DNA from: Sphingomicrobium sp.
GTDB lineage: Bacteria; Pseudomonadota; Alphaproteobacteria; Sphingomonadales; Sphingomonadaceae
Assembly (NCBI GenBank): GCA_030146725.1
Contig: JASLBJ010000078.1
Location: 1 to 10,944, forward strand
Length of the DNA stretch: 10,944 nucleotides
Reading direction: 5' to 3'
The position numbers and the translations under genes are program-made. The notes beneath the pieces were generated by a model. That model was not told where the DNA came from and did not search any database. It saw nothing but the letters and a program-made list of their open reading frames with translations. Positions within the stretch are counted from its first letter, which is position 1; every line of letters starts with the position of its first letter. This document shows, one piece after another, positions 1 through 5,638 of the stretch.

Positions 1-29
1 CCGAGGCCCTGCTCGCCGAGGCGGGCTAG
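1..29 (+). CDS. 3' end of an unidentified upstream gene (partial)
   Basis: One reading frame enters the window open and ends at a TAG at 27-29. It would give a C-terminus reading E-A-L-L-A-E-A-G, a typical alanine-rich helical tail for a GC-rich genome. Only nine codons are visible, so the product cannot be identified. If real, the gene converges on the aldo/keto reductase with 4 bases between the two stop codons. It could equally be a chance open frame. Confidence 0.3.
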
Positions 30-33
30 CCGC

Positions 34-978
34 TCAGCCGAGCGCTTCGCCGACGATTGCCTCGGCGCGGGCGAACAGCTGCGGGTCGATGACGGCGCCC
101 GCCGCCGCAGCATTCTCGACCACCTGCTCGGGCCGCGAGGCACCGATGATCGCCGAGGCGATGTTCGGCTCGCGCAACACCCAGGCGAGCGCAAACTGGG
201 GCAGGGTAAGCCCGGCCTCGGCCGCGACCGGCTTGAGTTCCTGCACTGCTGTCAGGACGCTCGGCTTCATCAGCCGGTCCATGAACCCGCCCATTTCGTC
301 GCTGGCGGCCCGCGTGCCTGACGGCGGCGCGCGATTTGGGTCGTATTTGCCGCTGAGCACGCCTTGTCCGAGCGGCGACCAGACAATCTGCGATATGCCG
401 TTGGCAGCGCAGACCGGGATCACGTCCTTCTCGGGCTCGCGCCAGACAAGCGAATATTGCGGCTGGCTCGAAACGAACTTGGCTATTCCGCCAAGGTCAA
501 GCGCAGCCTGGATGCGTTCGGCCGGCCATTCGGAGAAGCCGATATAACGCACCCTGCCGCTGTCGACGGCACGAGTCAGCGCCGCCATGGTTTCCTCGAG
601 CGGCGTGTCCCAGTCGTAGCGATGACACTGGTAGAGGTCGATGACGTCGGTCTGCAGCCGTTCAAGCGACGCATCGAGCTGCTTCTCGACCTGAGCCGCC
701 GACAATCCACGGTCGGCATCGCTCATCGGGAAAAAGAGCTTTGTCGCTAGAATGTAGCTGTCCCGCGGCCGCGCCTTGAGTGCTTCTCCGAGGAAGGTCT
801 CGGCGGCCCCGCGGCCATAGACGTTGGCGGTATCGATGAAATTGATCCCGGCGTCGAACGCCGCGTCAAGGCACGCGCGCGCAGCATCGACTTCGACGCC
901 CACGCCATAGGTCAGCCATGAGCCGAGCGACACTTCGGAAATTTCAAGCGCACTGTCGCCGAGTCTGCGGTATTTCAT
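34..978 (-). CDS. Aldo/keto reductase, Kv-beta (AKR6)-like
   Basis: This is a 314-residue cytosolic NADPH-dependent oxidoreductase with a TIM-barrel fold that reduces aldehydes or ketones. The AKR catalytic tetrad is complete: Asp49 and Tyr54 (in FIDTANVY), Lys80 (in ATK) and His119 (in YQCHRYD). The C-terminal cofactor loop is visible as IIGASRPEQVVENA near residue 277. The N-terminus (KYRRLG, then GSWLTYG) and the WSPLGQGVLSGKYD segment at about 200-213 resemble potassium-channel beta subunit and YghZ-type reductases. The start at 978 is favoured over an upstream ATG at 1143 because a perfect AGGAGG lies 7 bases before it and the barrel begins there. It is transcribed divergently from the MFS transporter, and a candidate EcfG promoter lies just upstream. 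The physiological substrate is not shown by the sequence; methylglyoxal or sugar aldehydes are possibilities. Confidence 0.93.
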   Translation of the reverse strand: MKYRRLGDSALEISEVSLGSWLTYGVGVEVDAARACLDAAFDAGINFIDTANVYGRGAAETFLGEALKARPRDSYILATKLFFPMSDADRGLSAAQVEKQLDASLERLQTDVIDLYQCHRYDWDTPLEETMAALTRAVDSGRVRYIGFSEWPAERIQAALDLGGIAKFVSSQPQYSLVWREPEKDVIPVCAANGISQIVWSPLGQGVLSGKYDPNRAPPSGTRAASDEMGGFMDRLMKPSVLTAVQELKPVAAEAGLTLPQFALAWVLREPNIASAIIGASRPEQVVENAAAAGAVIDPQLFARAEAIVGEALG

Positions 979-985
979 CGATGAG

Positions 986-991
986 CCTCCT
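986..991 (-). promoter_or_regulatory. Ribosome binding site of the aldo/keto reductase
   Basis: On the minus strand this reads AGGAGG, a perfect Shine-Dalgarno sequence, 7 bases before the ATG at 978. It fixes the start of the reductase against the longer open frame that begins at 1143. Confidence 0.85.
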
Positions 992-1003
992 AGTGACACG
1001 CTC

Positions 1004-1011
1004 AACCGGTT
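1004..1011. promoter_or_regulatory. Palindrome AACCGGTT, possible operator
   Basis: An 8-base perfect palindrome with a central CG lies in the divergent spacer, 26 bases before the reductase start and inside the candidate EcfG promoter. LacI-family operators often carry this type of CG-centred core, but the flanks here do not extend the symmetry. No regulator gene is in the window. It may simply be part of the promoter's -10 region. Confidence 0.25.
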
Positions 1012-1028
1012 ACCGTGATCCCCGTTCC
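1004..1028 (-). promoter_or_regulatory. Candidate EcfG (general stress sigma factor) promoter for the aldo/keto reductase
   Basis: On the minus strand GGAAC (1024-1028) is followed after 16 bases by GGTT (1004-1007). The EcfG/SigT consensus of alphaproteobacteria is GGAAC, 16-17 bases, CGTT, so the match is complete in the -35 element and three of four in the -10 element. A start of transcription near 997 would leave a leader of about 19 bases containing the AGGAGG at 986-991. The position relative to the gene is what one would expect. The evidence is motif matching only, and part of the -10 element overlaps a palindrome that could instead be an operator. Confidence 0.45.
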
Positions 1029-1036
1029 CAGGGCCA

Positions 1037-1065
1037 TTGCCTGCCTCGGGGCCGCGACCTAGACG
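1037..1065 (+). promoter_or_regulatory. Weak candidate promoter for the MFS transporter
   Basis: TTGCCT (1037-1042) is followed after 17 bases by TAGACG (1060-1065). The first matches the sigma-70 -35 consensus at four of six bases and the second matches the -10 at only three of six, so this is a modest candidate. It would start transcription near 1072, just before the GTG proposed as the transporter start, and would leave a very short leader. Confidence 0.25.
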
Positions 1066-1073
1066 CAGCGTCT
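1061..1073. promoter_or_regulatory. Perfect 6-base inverted repeat AGACGC-A-GCGTCT
   Basis: Two perfectly complementary 6-base arms flank a single A. The repeat lies 12 bases before the GTG start of the transporter, overlapping the candidate -10 and transcription start. That position suits a repressor operator. It is too tight (one-base loop) to form an RNA hairpin. The binding protein is unknown. Confidence 0.35.
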
Positions 1074-1085
1074 CGGGGAACGGTA

Positions 1086-2615
1086 GTGCAACAATCATCA
1101 CATTTGGGCCGTCGCGCGCTGTTCTTCTGGGCCGGCTGCGCACTGATCAGTCTTGGCGTGATCCTTCACCTGCCGATGCTCGCCCACGCTCATGCGATGG
1201 GCAACCAGCTCGCCGGGATGGCGATGGACCCGGGAATGTATCTCGGCATGCTGGCGATCGGGGTCGGCGCGGTGCTCTCCTGCTGGGGAGCGCTGCCGGC
1301 CAAACGCGCGCCTCATGGCGACGAGGCAACCACCAATTTCGAAGCGCCGGATTCAACGCCGCTCAACCGCTGGCACGCCTCGGTCATCATGGTCCTCATC
1401 CTCGCGCTGATCATCGACGTGATGAAGCCGGCGACGCTCGGCTTCGTCCTTCCAGGGCTGTCCCGCGAATACGGCATCGAGCGCTCGACCGCGGCGCTGC
1501 TGCCGCTGGTAGCGCTGACCGGGACGACGGTCGGATCGTTTCTGTGGGGTTGGCTGGCCGATATTTACGGCCGCCGCGTGTCGATCATGCTGTCGACGAT
1601 CCTGTTCGTCTCGACCTCGATCTGCGGGGCGATGCCGGATTTCGAATGGAACCTGCTGATGTGTTTCCTGATGGGCTGCTCGGCGGGCGGGATGCTCCCG
1701 GTGGTCTACACCCTGCTCGCCGAGATCATGCCGCCGCGGCATCGCAGCTGGGTGCTCGTCCTGGTGGGAGGAACCGGGCTCGTCGGCGGGTATCTAGCGG
1801 CGAGCGGCGCAGCTCATCAGTTCGAGCCGGAGTTCGGCTGGCGCGTGCTGTGGCTCCAGGGCTTCCCGACCGGGCTGCTGCTGCTCGCTCTCTCCCGCTT
1901 CATTCCTGAATCGCCCCGCTTCCTCGCCGAGCAAGGACGCGTTCGCGATCTTTCCCGAATGGCGACACGCTTCGGCATCGTCCGCCGCGATCGGGAAGAG
2001 GCTCAGGCTGCGCCCGTCGGCAGCCGCGTTCGCCTGACCGCCGCATTGACCGTCGCTGCGCTGTCGTGGAGTTTCGTCAACTTCGGGCTGCTGCTGTGGC
2101 TGCCGCTCGACCTTCAGGAACGAGGCTACAGCTCGGAGCTTGCAAGCGGCATCCTCGCCAGTTCGTCGCTGCTCGCATTGCCGACGATCATGGCTGCGGC
2201 CTGGCTCTACAGCCGCTGGAGCAGCAAGTGGACGCTGGTCCTGACCGTGCTGCTGACCCTTGGCGGCCTGGCCGGCGCGCTGCTGCCTGCCGAGCAGCTG
2301 AGTTCGCCACCGATGCTGATCGCCGTAATCGCCATGCTGATCGTCGGGACGAACGGAACGATCGCCGTGCTGCTGCCCTACACGGCGGAAAATTACCCGC
2401 TCGGGACGCGTGGGCGAGCCACCGGGCTCATTGCCGGCAGCAGCAAATTCGGGGGGGTCACCGTCCAGCTGCTCGCGCTGGGTGGGCTGATCCCGACGCT
2501 TGGCGGGGCGGCGCTGGCGCTGCTGCTGCCGACTGCCGCATCGGCCGGGCTGATCGCCTGGGCAGGACGCGAGACCCGCGGCCGCACGCTTCGCGAACTC
2601 GAACACGGGGCATAG
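1086..2615 (+). CDS. Major facilitator superfamily transporter with sugar-porter-like motifs
   Basis: This inner-membrane secondary transporter is 509 residues if it starts at the GTG at 1086. Two extra hydrophobic segments lie at the N-terminus (about 10-31 and 52-70), followed by a classical MFS core. Motif A between TM2 and TM3 of the core is GWLADIYGRR at 155-164. PESPRF at 274-279 opens the central cytoplasmic loop, TRGRATG is at 441-447 and the tail carries ETRGRTLRELE. These resemble sugar porters and related metabolite:proton symporters, but the substrate cannot be told. The GTG start is chosen because GGGGAA lies 5 bases before it. The same frame is open to an ATG at 981 and a further ATG at 918, but those starts would add a non-hydrophobic leader through the divergent promoter region. 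It is transcribed divergently from the aldo/keto reductase. Confidence 0.88.
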   Translation: MQQSSHLGRRALFFWAGCALISLGVILHLPMLAHAHAMGNQLAGMAMDPGMYLGMLAIGVGAVLSCWGALPAKRAPHGDEATTNFEAPDSTPLNRWHASVIMVLILALIIDVMKPATLGFVLPGLSREYGIERSTAALLPLVALTGTTVGSFLWGWLADIYGRRVSIMLSTILFVSTSICGAMPDFEWNLLMCFLMGCSAGGMLPVVYTLLAEIMPPRHRSWVLVLVGGTGLVGGYLAASGAAHQFEPEFGWRVLWLQGFPTGLLLLALSRFIPESPRFLAEQGRVRDLSRMATRFGIVRRDREEAQAAPVGSRVRLTAALTVAALSWSFVNFGLLLWLPLDLQERGYSSELASGILASSSLLALPTIMAAAWLYSRWSSKWTLVLTVLLTLGGLAGALLPAEQLSSPPMLIAVIAMLIVGTNGTIAVLLPYTAENYPLGTRGRATGLIAGSSKFGGVTVQLLALGGLIPTLGGAALALLLPTAASAGLIAWAGRETRGRTLRELEHGA

Positions 2616-2648
2616 AAAAACCCGGGCGAAGCGGATGCTTCGCCCGGG
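2616..2648 (-). terminator. Strong intrinsic terminator for the outer-membrane protein gene, probably bidirectional
   Basis: Perfect 12-base arms (CCCGGGCGAAGC at 2621-2632 and its complement at 2637-2648) flank a GGAT loop. Five A residues at 2616-2620 become a U-tract on the minus strand, giving a textbook intrinsic terminator 34 bases after the barrel gene's stop. The hairpin starts only 5 bases after the transporter stop, so it can also act on the plus strand, although the plus-strand tail after the stem is not U-rich. Confidence 0.88.
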
Positions 2649-2682
2649 CTGATCTTACTCCCTTGTAAAGGAGCGCTGCGGC

Positions 2683-3558
2683 TTAGCCGCGCTCGCCAAC
2701 GCTCGGCATTGGCGGCGGCGGCGGCGGGGGCGGCGGCGGCGGGCACATGTCCGTCGCCATGATCACCGACCCGTCGGGGCAGGTCTGGGTAGCCGGAGCC
2801 ATCGGCGCCGGGGGCGGCGGCGGCGGGGGCGGGGGCGGCGGCGGAGCAGCCGAGGCGAAGTTGAAGATCAGGCTCGCCAGCAGGCTGTGCGACTGGAAAC
2901 GATCGCGGGTGCCCGTCGTGAAAGATCCCCCATCGAACGGTTCAGTGCCGGAGAAGTCAAGACGACCCGTGCGGAAGTAGCGGTACTTCAGGCCCGCATC
3001 GATGTTCTCGGACAGGGGCGAGCGAACACCGGCGATGAGCTGGTAAGCCCACGCGCTGTCACGTTCACCGAGCGACTTGACTCGAGCGCGACCGAAACCG
3101 GCGCCGGCATAAGCGCCGAAGCCGCCGTCGTCACCGCCGATGTCGAACAGCGCGTTACCCATCAGCGATAGTACGCTGACACGTCCGTCAATATCGAGGT
3201 CGTCGCCGGTAATGATCTCACCGGTCTCGTCCTCAATCGCATCCAGAAGATCCTGGTCGAGTTCAAGTCGGTCCGCCTTGGCGCGCTTGTAGCCGAGCTC
3301 ACCCTCAATGCGGAACGCACCGAGATCAAAGCCGGCAATCGCGTCGACATCATAGCCGCGCTTGAAATCGATTTGGGCGATGTTGCTGTTCGGAACGTCG
3401 GGGATGGTCGGATCATTGTAATTGACCGAGCCGTTGAGGTCGACGTCACGGGGGAACAGAATACCCCCTTCGACTCCGAAATAGCCCGAGCCGTCGCGAG
3501 CGGCCGCCGGTGAGGCGATCGCTGCCGCGGCTGCGGCTGCTAGTAGATACTTGCGCAT
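2683..3558 (-). CDS. Outer-membrane beta-barrel protein with twin polyproline C-terminal tail
   Basis: This is a 291-residue exported protein of the OmpA-like/porin-like barrel type. It begins MRKYLLAAAAAAAIASPAAA, a clear signal peptide probably cleaved after AAA. The mature part opens with GYFGVEGGILFPRD and alternates short hydrophobic strands with acidic loops up to about residue 235, with barrel-like elements such as GFDLGAFRIEGELGYKRAK and YAGAGFGRARV. It is probably an 8-strand barrel. After FNFASAA come 12 prolines, a 22-residue linker holding two cysteines (TCPDGSVIMATDMC), 11 more prolines, and the end MPSVGERG. There is no OmpA peptidoglycan-binding domain. The start at 3558 is chosen for its signal peptide and a purine-rich GAAGGGAA upstream. 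It is a monocistronic gene, divergent from the hydrolase cluster and closed by the terminator at 2616-2648. The family is clear; the exact role is not. Confidence 0.9.
   Translation of the reverse strand: MRKYLLAAAAAAAIASPAAARDGSGYFGVEGGILFPRDVDLNGSVNYNDPTIPDVPNSNIAQIDFKRGYDVDAIAGFDLGAFRIEGELGYKRAKADRLELDQDLLDAIEDETGEIITGDDLDIDGRVSVLSLMGNALFDIGGDDGGFGAYAGAGFGRARVKSLGERDSAWAYQLIAGVRSPLSENIDAGLKYRYFRTGRLDFSGTEPFDGGSFTTGTRDRFQSHSLLASLIFNFASAAPPPPPPPPPPPPAPMAPATQTCPDGSVIMATDMCPPPPPPPPPPPMPSVGERG
2710..2742 (-). repeat. Polyproline-coding low-complexity tract (11 codons)
   Basis: Eleven consecutive proline codons, mostly CCG with one CCC and one CCA, sit near the 3' end of the barrel gene. Such runs stall ribosomes and normally need elongation factor P. 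The near-repetitive triplets may also change length by slippage in units of a codon, which would keep the frame. Confidence 0.9.
2809..2844 (-). repeat. Polyproline-coding low-complexity tract (12 codons)
   Basis: Twelve consecutive CCG or CCC codons follow the end of the beta-barrel and precede the two-cysteine linker. With the tract at 2710-2742 this makes a proline-linker-proline tail, likely an extended rod rather than folded domain. Confidence 0.9.
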
Positions 3559-3616
3559 ATTGTAGTTCCCTTCTTGCGCTGATTGGCGCCACGGAAACCT
3601 GTTGAGGGTGGGGAAG

Positions 3617-3665
3617 TTGCACTTGGGCGAAGCGCGATAAGTAATCGGCGCTAAACCTGGTGCAA
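3617..3665. repeat. 49-base imperfect dyad in the divergent spacer between the barrel gene and the hydrolase
   Basis: TTGCAC at 3617-3622 is mirrored by GTGCAA at 3660-3665. Inside these, AGCGCGAT at 3631-3638 is mirrored by ATCGGCGCT at 3644-3652 with a single extra base. The spacing on the two sides is 8 and 7 bases, and the axis lies at about 3641. The sequence could be a large operator with two half-site pairs, or an RNA stem with an internal loop. It overlaps the candidate promoters in both directions. Confidence 0.55.
3637..3665 (-). promoter_or_regulatory. Candidate promoter of the outer-membrane protein gene
   Basis: On the minus strand TTGCAC (3660-3665) is followed after exactly 17 bases by ACTTAT (3637-3642). 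Both boxes are partial matches to sigma-70-type consensus. Transcription would begin near 3630 and leave a leader of about 70 bases before the ATG at 3558. Both boxes lie inside the 49-base dyad. Confidence 0.35.
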
Positions 3666-3691
3666 AACCGCCACAGTCACATGCGCGGTGC

Positions 3692-3720
3692 TTGACATCA
3701 GTTTCGATAAACAACCCTCT
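3692..3720 (+). promoter_or_regulatory. Possible promoter element of the hydrolase-glyoxalase cluster
   Basis: A perfect TTGACA lies at 3692-3697, but the hexamer 17 bases downstream (CCCTCT at 3715-3720) is a poor -10 box. An alternative plus-strand pair is TTGCAC at 3617-3622 with AGTAAT at 3640-3645, also 17 bases apart and inside the dyad. Either would place the transcription start before the preferred ATG at 3775. A start of transcription after 3692 would exclude the GTG at 3688 as translation start. Confidence 0.3.
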
Positions 3721-3774
3721 GAAGCCGTAGACTTTTTTGATCTCCCGCGTCCCGACAACCCTGGCGAACTGGCA

Positions 3775-4542
3775 ATGGCAGAAAAAATTACTTCAGATCA
3801 GTTTTTGTCGTCCGCGCTCATTGCGCAGGGTCCGCGGGCGCTGGCCTATCGCAAACGTGAGGGAACTGACCCGACGCTGCTGTTCCTGCCCGGCTACGCG
3901 TCGGACATGGACGGCGCAAAGGCCCTCGCAGTCGATGCGTTCGCTGCAGAACAGGGGATCCGCTGCGTGCGGTTCGATTATTCCGGAACGGGATCCTCGC
4001 CCGGCCGCTTCGAGGACTCGAGCCTCGCGACCTGGATCGAGGATGCCGCAGCAGTGGTTGGCCAACTGGTGCCGGGCCCAGTGGTCGTGATCGGTTCGTC
4101 GATGGGCGCCTGGATTGCGCTTCACCTCGCGCTGCGTTTCCCAGGTCAGGTCGTCGGACTGGTCGGCATCGCAGCTGCGCCGGACTTCACTGACTGGGGC
4201 TTCTCCGATGACCAGCGACACACGCTCGAGCGCGACGGCTCGTACCAGCGGCCCGGCACTCAGGCGGGCGACGGGCAACTGACGACCCTGCGATTCTGGC
4301 GATCAGGCCAGAGCCTTCGGCTGCTGGGCAGCCCGATCAACATAAGGTGCCCCGTTCGGCTGATTCACGGTGACGCGGACGATAGCGTTCCTGTCGCCGT
4401 CGCGCATCGACTGCAGGAGCAGCTGCGTTCATCCGATGTCCAGTTGACCTTATTACAGGGTGGCGGACACCGGCTCTCGGAGCCGCATGAGATCGCCGCG
4501 ATCCTCGATATACTTGCCGCTTTGCTGGAGACCGTCCGATGA
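3775..4542 (+). CDS. Alpha/beta hydrolase, ABHD10-like (probable thioesterase or esterase)
   Basis: This is a 255-residue serine hydrolase without a signal peptide, so cytosolic. The strand-turn after LFLPGY (about 36-41) forms the oxyanion side. RFDYSGTGSSPGRFEDS follows, and the nucleophile elbow is G107-S-S109-M-G. The acid is D202 in HGDADDSVP and the base H232 in GGGHRLSEP, so the triad is complete. The order and wording of these motifs closely match ABHD10, a mitochondrial acyl-protein thioesterase and acyl-glucuronide esterase, so thioester or ester hydrolysis is likely; the natural substrate is unknown. The frame is open from a GTG at 3688, but ATG at 3775 is preferred because the fold begins there and a possible -35 box overlaps the upstream part. 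No strong ribosome site precedes either start. Its stop overlaps the next gene's ATG (ATGA), implying translational coupling to the TPR gene. Confidence 0.9.
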   Translation: MAEKITSDQFLSSALIAQGPRALAYRKREGTDPTLLFLPGYASDMDGAKALAVDAFAAEQGIRCVRFDYSGTGSSPGRFEDSSLATWIEDAAAVVGQLVPGPVVVIGSSMGAWIALHLALRFPGQVVGLVGIAAAPDFTDWGFSDDQRHTLERDGSYQRPGTQAGDGQLTTLRFWRSGQSLRLLGSPINIRCPVRLIHGDADDSVPVAVAHRLQEQLRSSDVQLTLLQGGGHRLSEPHEIAAILDILAALLETVR

Positions 4543-5216
4543 TCCTGCTGCTCGCCGGCGCCCTGGCCGCCGCTTCGGCCTGCCCCCCGGGGAGCGGAGC
4601 CGACGCCCTGATCTGCCGGGCGCTCGAGGCAAGCAGCGCCGGACGTGCCGAACAATCCGCGCTCGCATTCGAGCAGGCGGCCGCAGCCACGCCGGCAACC
4701 GACCCCGCACGAGCCCGAATGCTCGCAGCGGCAGGCAATATGTGGATCGCCGCTGACCAGCCCGGCAAAGCCGCTGCAGCGCTCGACGGTGCGCTCGCCG
4801 GTCATGCATTGCAGGCCGAGCAACGCGGCGAAGCGCAACTCGACCGGGCCCGCGCCGCCGAGGCGCAAGGCGATCTCAAGACCGCACGGGCAAGGATTAC
4901 CGAGGCGCTGACGACGGTGTCGGCCGATCCGTTCGCCTGGTACTTCTCGGCAGCGCTCGCGATCCGCGAGAATGACGTTGCAACGGCGCAGCGCGCCATC
5001 GACCGGGCTTTGATCCTTGCACCCGGCGATCCCACGATCCTGTTCGAGGCCGGCCATGTTGCCGATCTCGCCGGCGACAGCGCCAAGGCGCGCGGATACT
5101 GGACCCGCGCCGCAGCAGCCGACCCGACCGGGCCGAGCGGCCGGGCCGCGCGAAAAGCGATCGAGCTATTGGGTGTTCAGCCGACGGTGAAATCTGTCGG
5201 TGGAGCGACTAGATAG
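4539..5216 (+). CDS. Exported TPR-repeat protein of unknown function
   Basis: This 225-residue protein begins MILLLAGALAAASA followed by Cys15, a short hydrophobic leader without basic residues. Cleavage before C15 would fit a signal peptide, and ASAC is only a weak lipobox, so a periplasmic or anchored location is likely but unproven. From about residue 55 to the end it is made of helical pairs typical of tetratricopeptide repeats. The clearest are at about 130-163 (WYFSAALAIRENDVATAQRA, then LAPGDP) and 164-197 (EAGHVADLAGDSAKARGYW, then AAAADP). Two poorer repeats lie at about 61-128. TPRs bind partner proteins, so it is probably a scaffold. It overlaps the hydrolase gene by 4 bases and is followed by gloA after 5 bases. 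I do not recognise a named family. Confidence 0.8.
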   Translation: MILLLAGALAAASACPPGSGADALICRALEASSAGRAEQSALAFEQAAAATPATDPARARMLAAAGNMWIAADQPGKAAAALDGALAGHALQAEQRGEAQLDRARAAEAQGDLKTARARITEALTTVSADPFAWYFSAALAIRENDVATAQRAIDRALILAPGDPTILFEAGHVADLAGDSAKARGYWTRAAAADPTGPSGRAARKAIELLGVQPTVKSVGGATR

Positions 5217-5221
5217 CATCA

Positions 5222-5638
5222 ATGCGATTTCTCCATACCATGCTGCGGGTCTCGGACCCCGACGCCACCATCCGCTTCTTCAACCTGCTCGGGCTCGAGC
5301 AGCGCCGACGCAAGGAGGTACCACAAGGGCGCTTCACCCTGATTTTCCTCGGCGCTCCTGGCGACGAAGGCGGGGAGGTCGAACTCACGCACAATTGGGA
5401 CGAGAGCAGTTATGCCGGCGGCCGCAACTTCGGCCATTTGGCCTTTCTCGTCGACGACATCTACGCGACCTGCGCTCGTTTGCGCGAAGCCGGCGTGACG
5501 ATCAGCCGGCCGCCGCGCGACGGCCATATGGCGTTCGTCCGAAGTCCGGACGCAATCTCGATCGAGCTGCTCCAGAAAGGCGACGCGCTGCCGCCGGCGG
5601 AACCCTGGTCATCGATGCCCAACACGGGCGAGTGGTAA
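5222..5638 (+). CDS. gloA: Glyoxalase I (lactoylglutathione lyase)
   Basis: This 138-residue cytosolic enzyme converts the methylglyoxal-glutathione hemithioacetal to S-D-lactoylglutathione. It has the paired beta-alpha-beta-beta-beta modules of the vicinal oxygen chelate fold. The start MRFLHTMLRVSD and the VELTHNW, GHLAF and SIELL segments match bacterial GloA. The four expected metal ligands are all present: His5, Glu54, His72 and Glu115. The length is close to the 135 residues of E. coli GloA, a nickel-preferring enzyme, so nickel or cobalt dependence is likely here. The ATG at 5222 is the only possible start because an in-frame TAG lies just upstream. The best ribosome-site match (GGTGGAG) is 16 bases away, so translation is probably helped by the upstream gene. 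Its TAA overlaps the gloB ATG. Confidence 0.96.
   Translation: MRFLHTMLRVSDPDATIRFFNLLGLEQRRRKEVPQGRFTLIFLGAPGDEGGEVELTHNWDESSYAGGRNFGHLAFLVDDIYATCARLREAGVTISRPPRDGHMAFVRSPDAISIELLQKGDALPPAEPWSSMPNTGEW

Noticed and set aside
918..1085. Longer starts (ATG at 918 or 981) for the MFS transporter
   Set aside because: The added residues are hydrophilic and unlike a transporter N-terminus, and 918 lies inside the reductase gene. The GTG at 1086 has a purine-rich site at a suitable distance. The choice remains less than certain.
979..1143. Longer start for the aldo/keto reductase at 1143
   Set aside because: A perfect AGGAGG lies 7 bases before the ATG at 978, the family begins there, and the extension would run through the divergent promoter and into the transporter gene.
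1794..2606. 270-codon open frame antisense to the transporter
   Set aside because: It is a Gln- and Arg-rich shadow of a GC-rich gene with no domain or membrane pattern, while the plus strand shows clear MFS motifs.
2703..2850. GGC-rich stretches as a possible CRISPR, tandem repeat element or assembly artefact
   Set aside because: They read in frame as proline codons at the end of an intact exported protein, with a matching stop and terminator, so they are coding low-complexity tracts.
4365..5057. 230-codon minus-strand open frame opposite the hydrolase and TPR genes
   Set aside because: It crosses the boundary of two coupled plus-strand genes and has no recognisable motif.
5200..5637. N-terminal extension of gloB starting at 5200
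   Set aside because: The extension is an out-of-frame reading of gloA. The true start is the ATG at 5638 overlapping the gloA stop.
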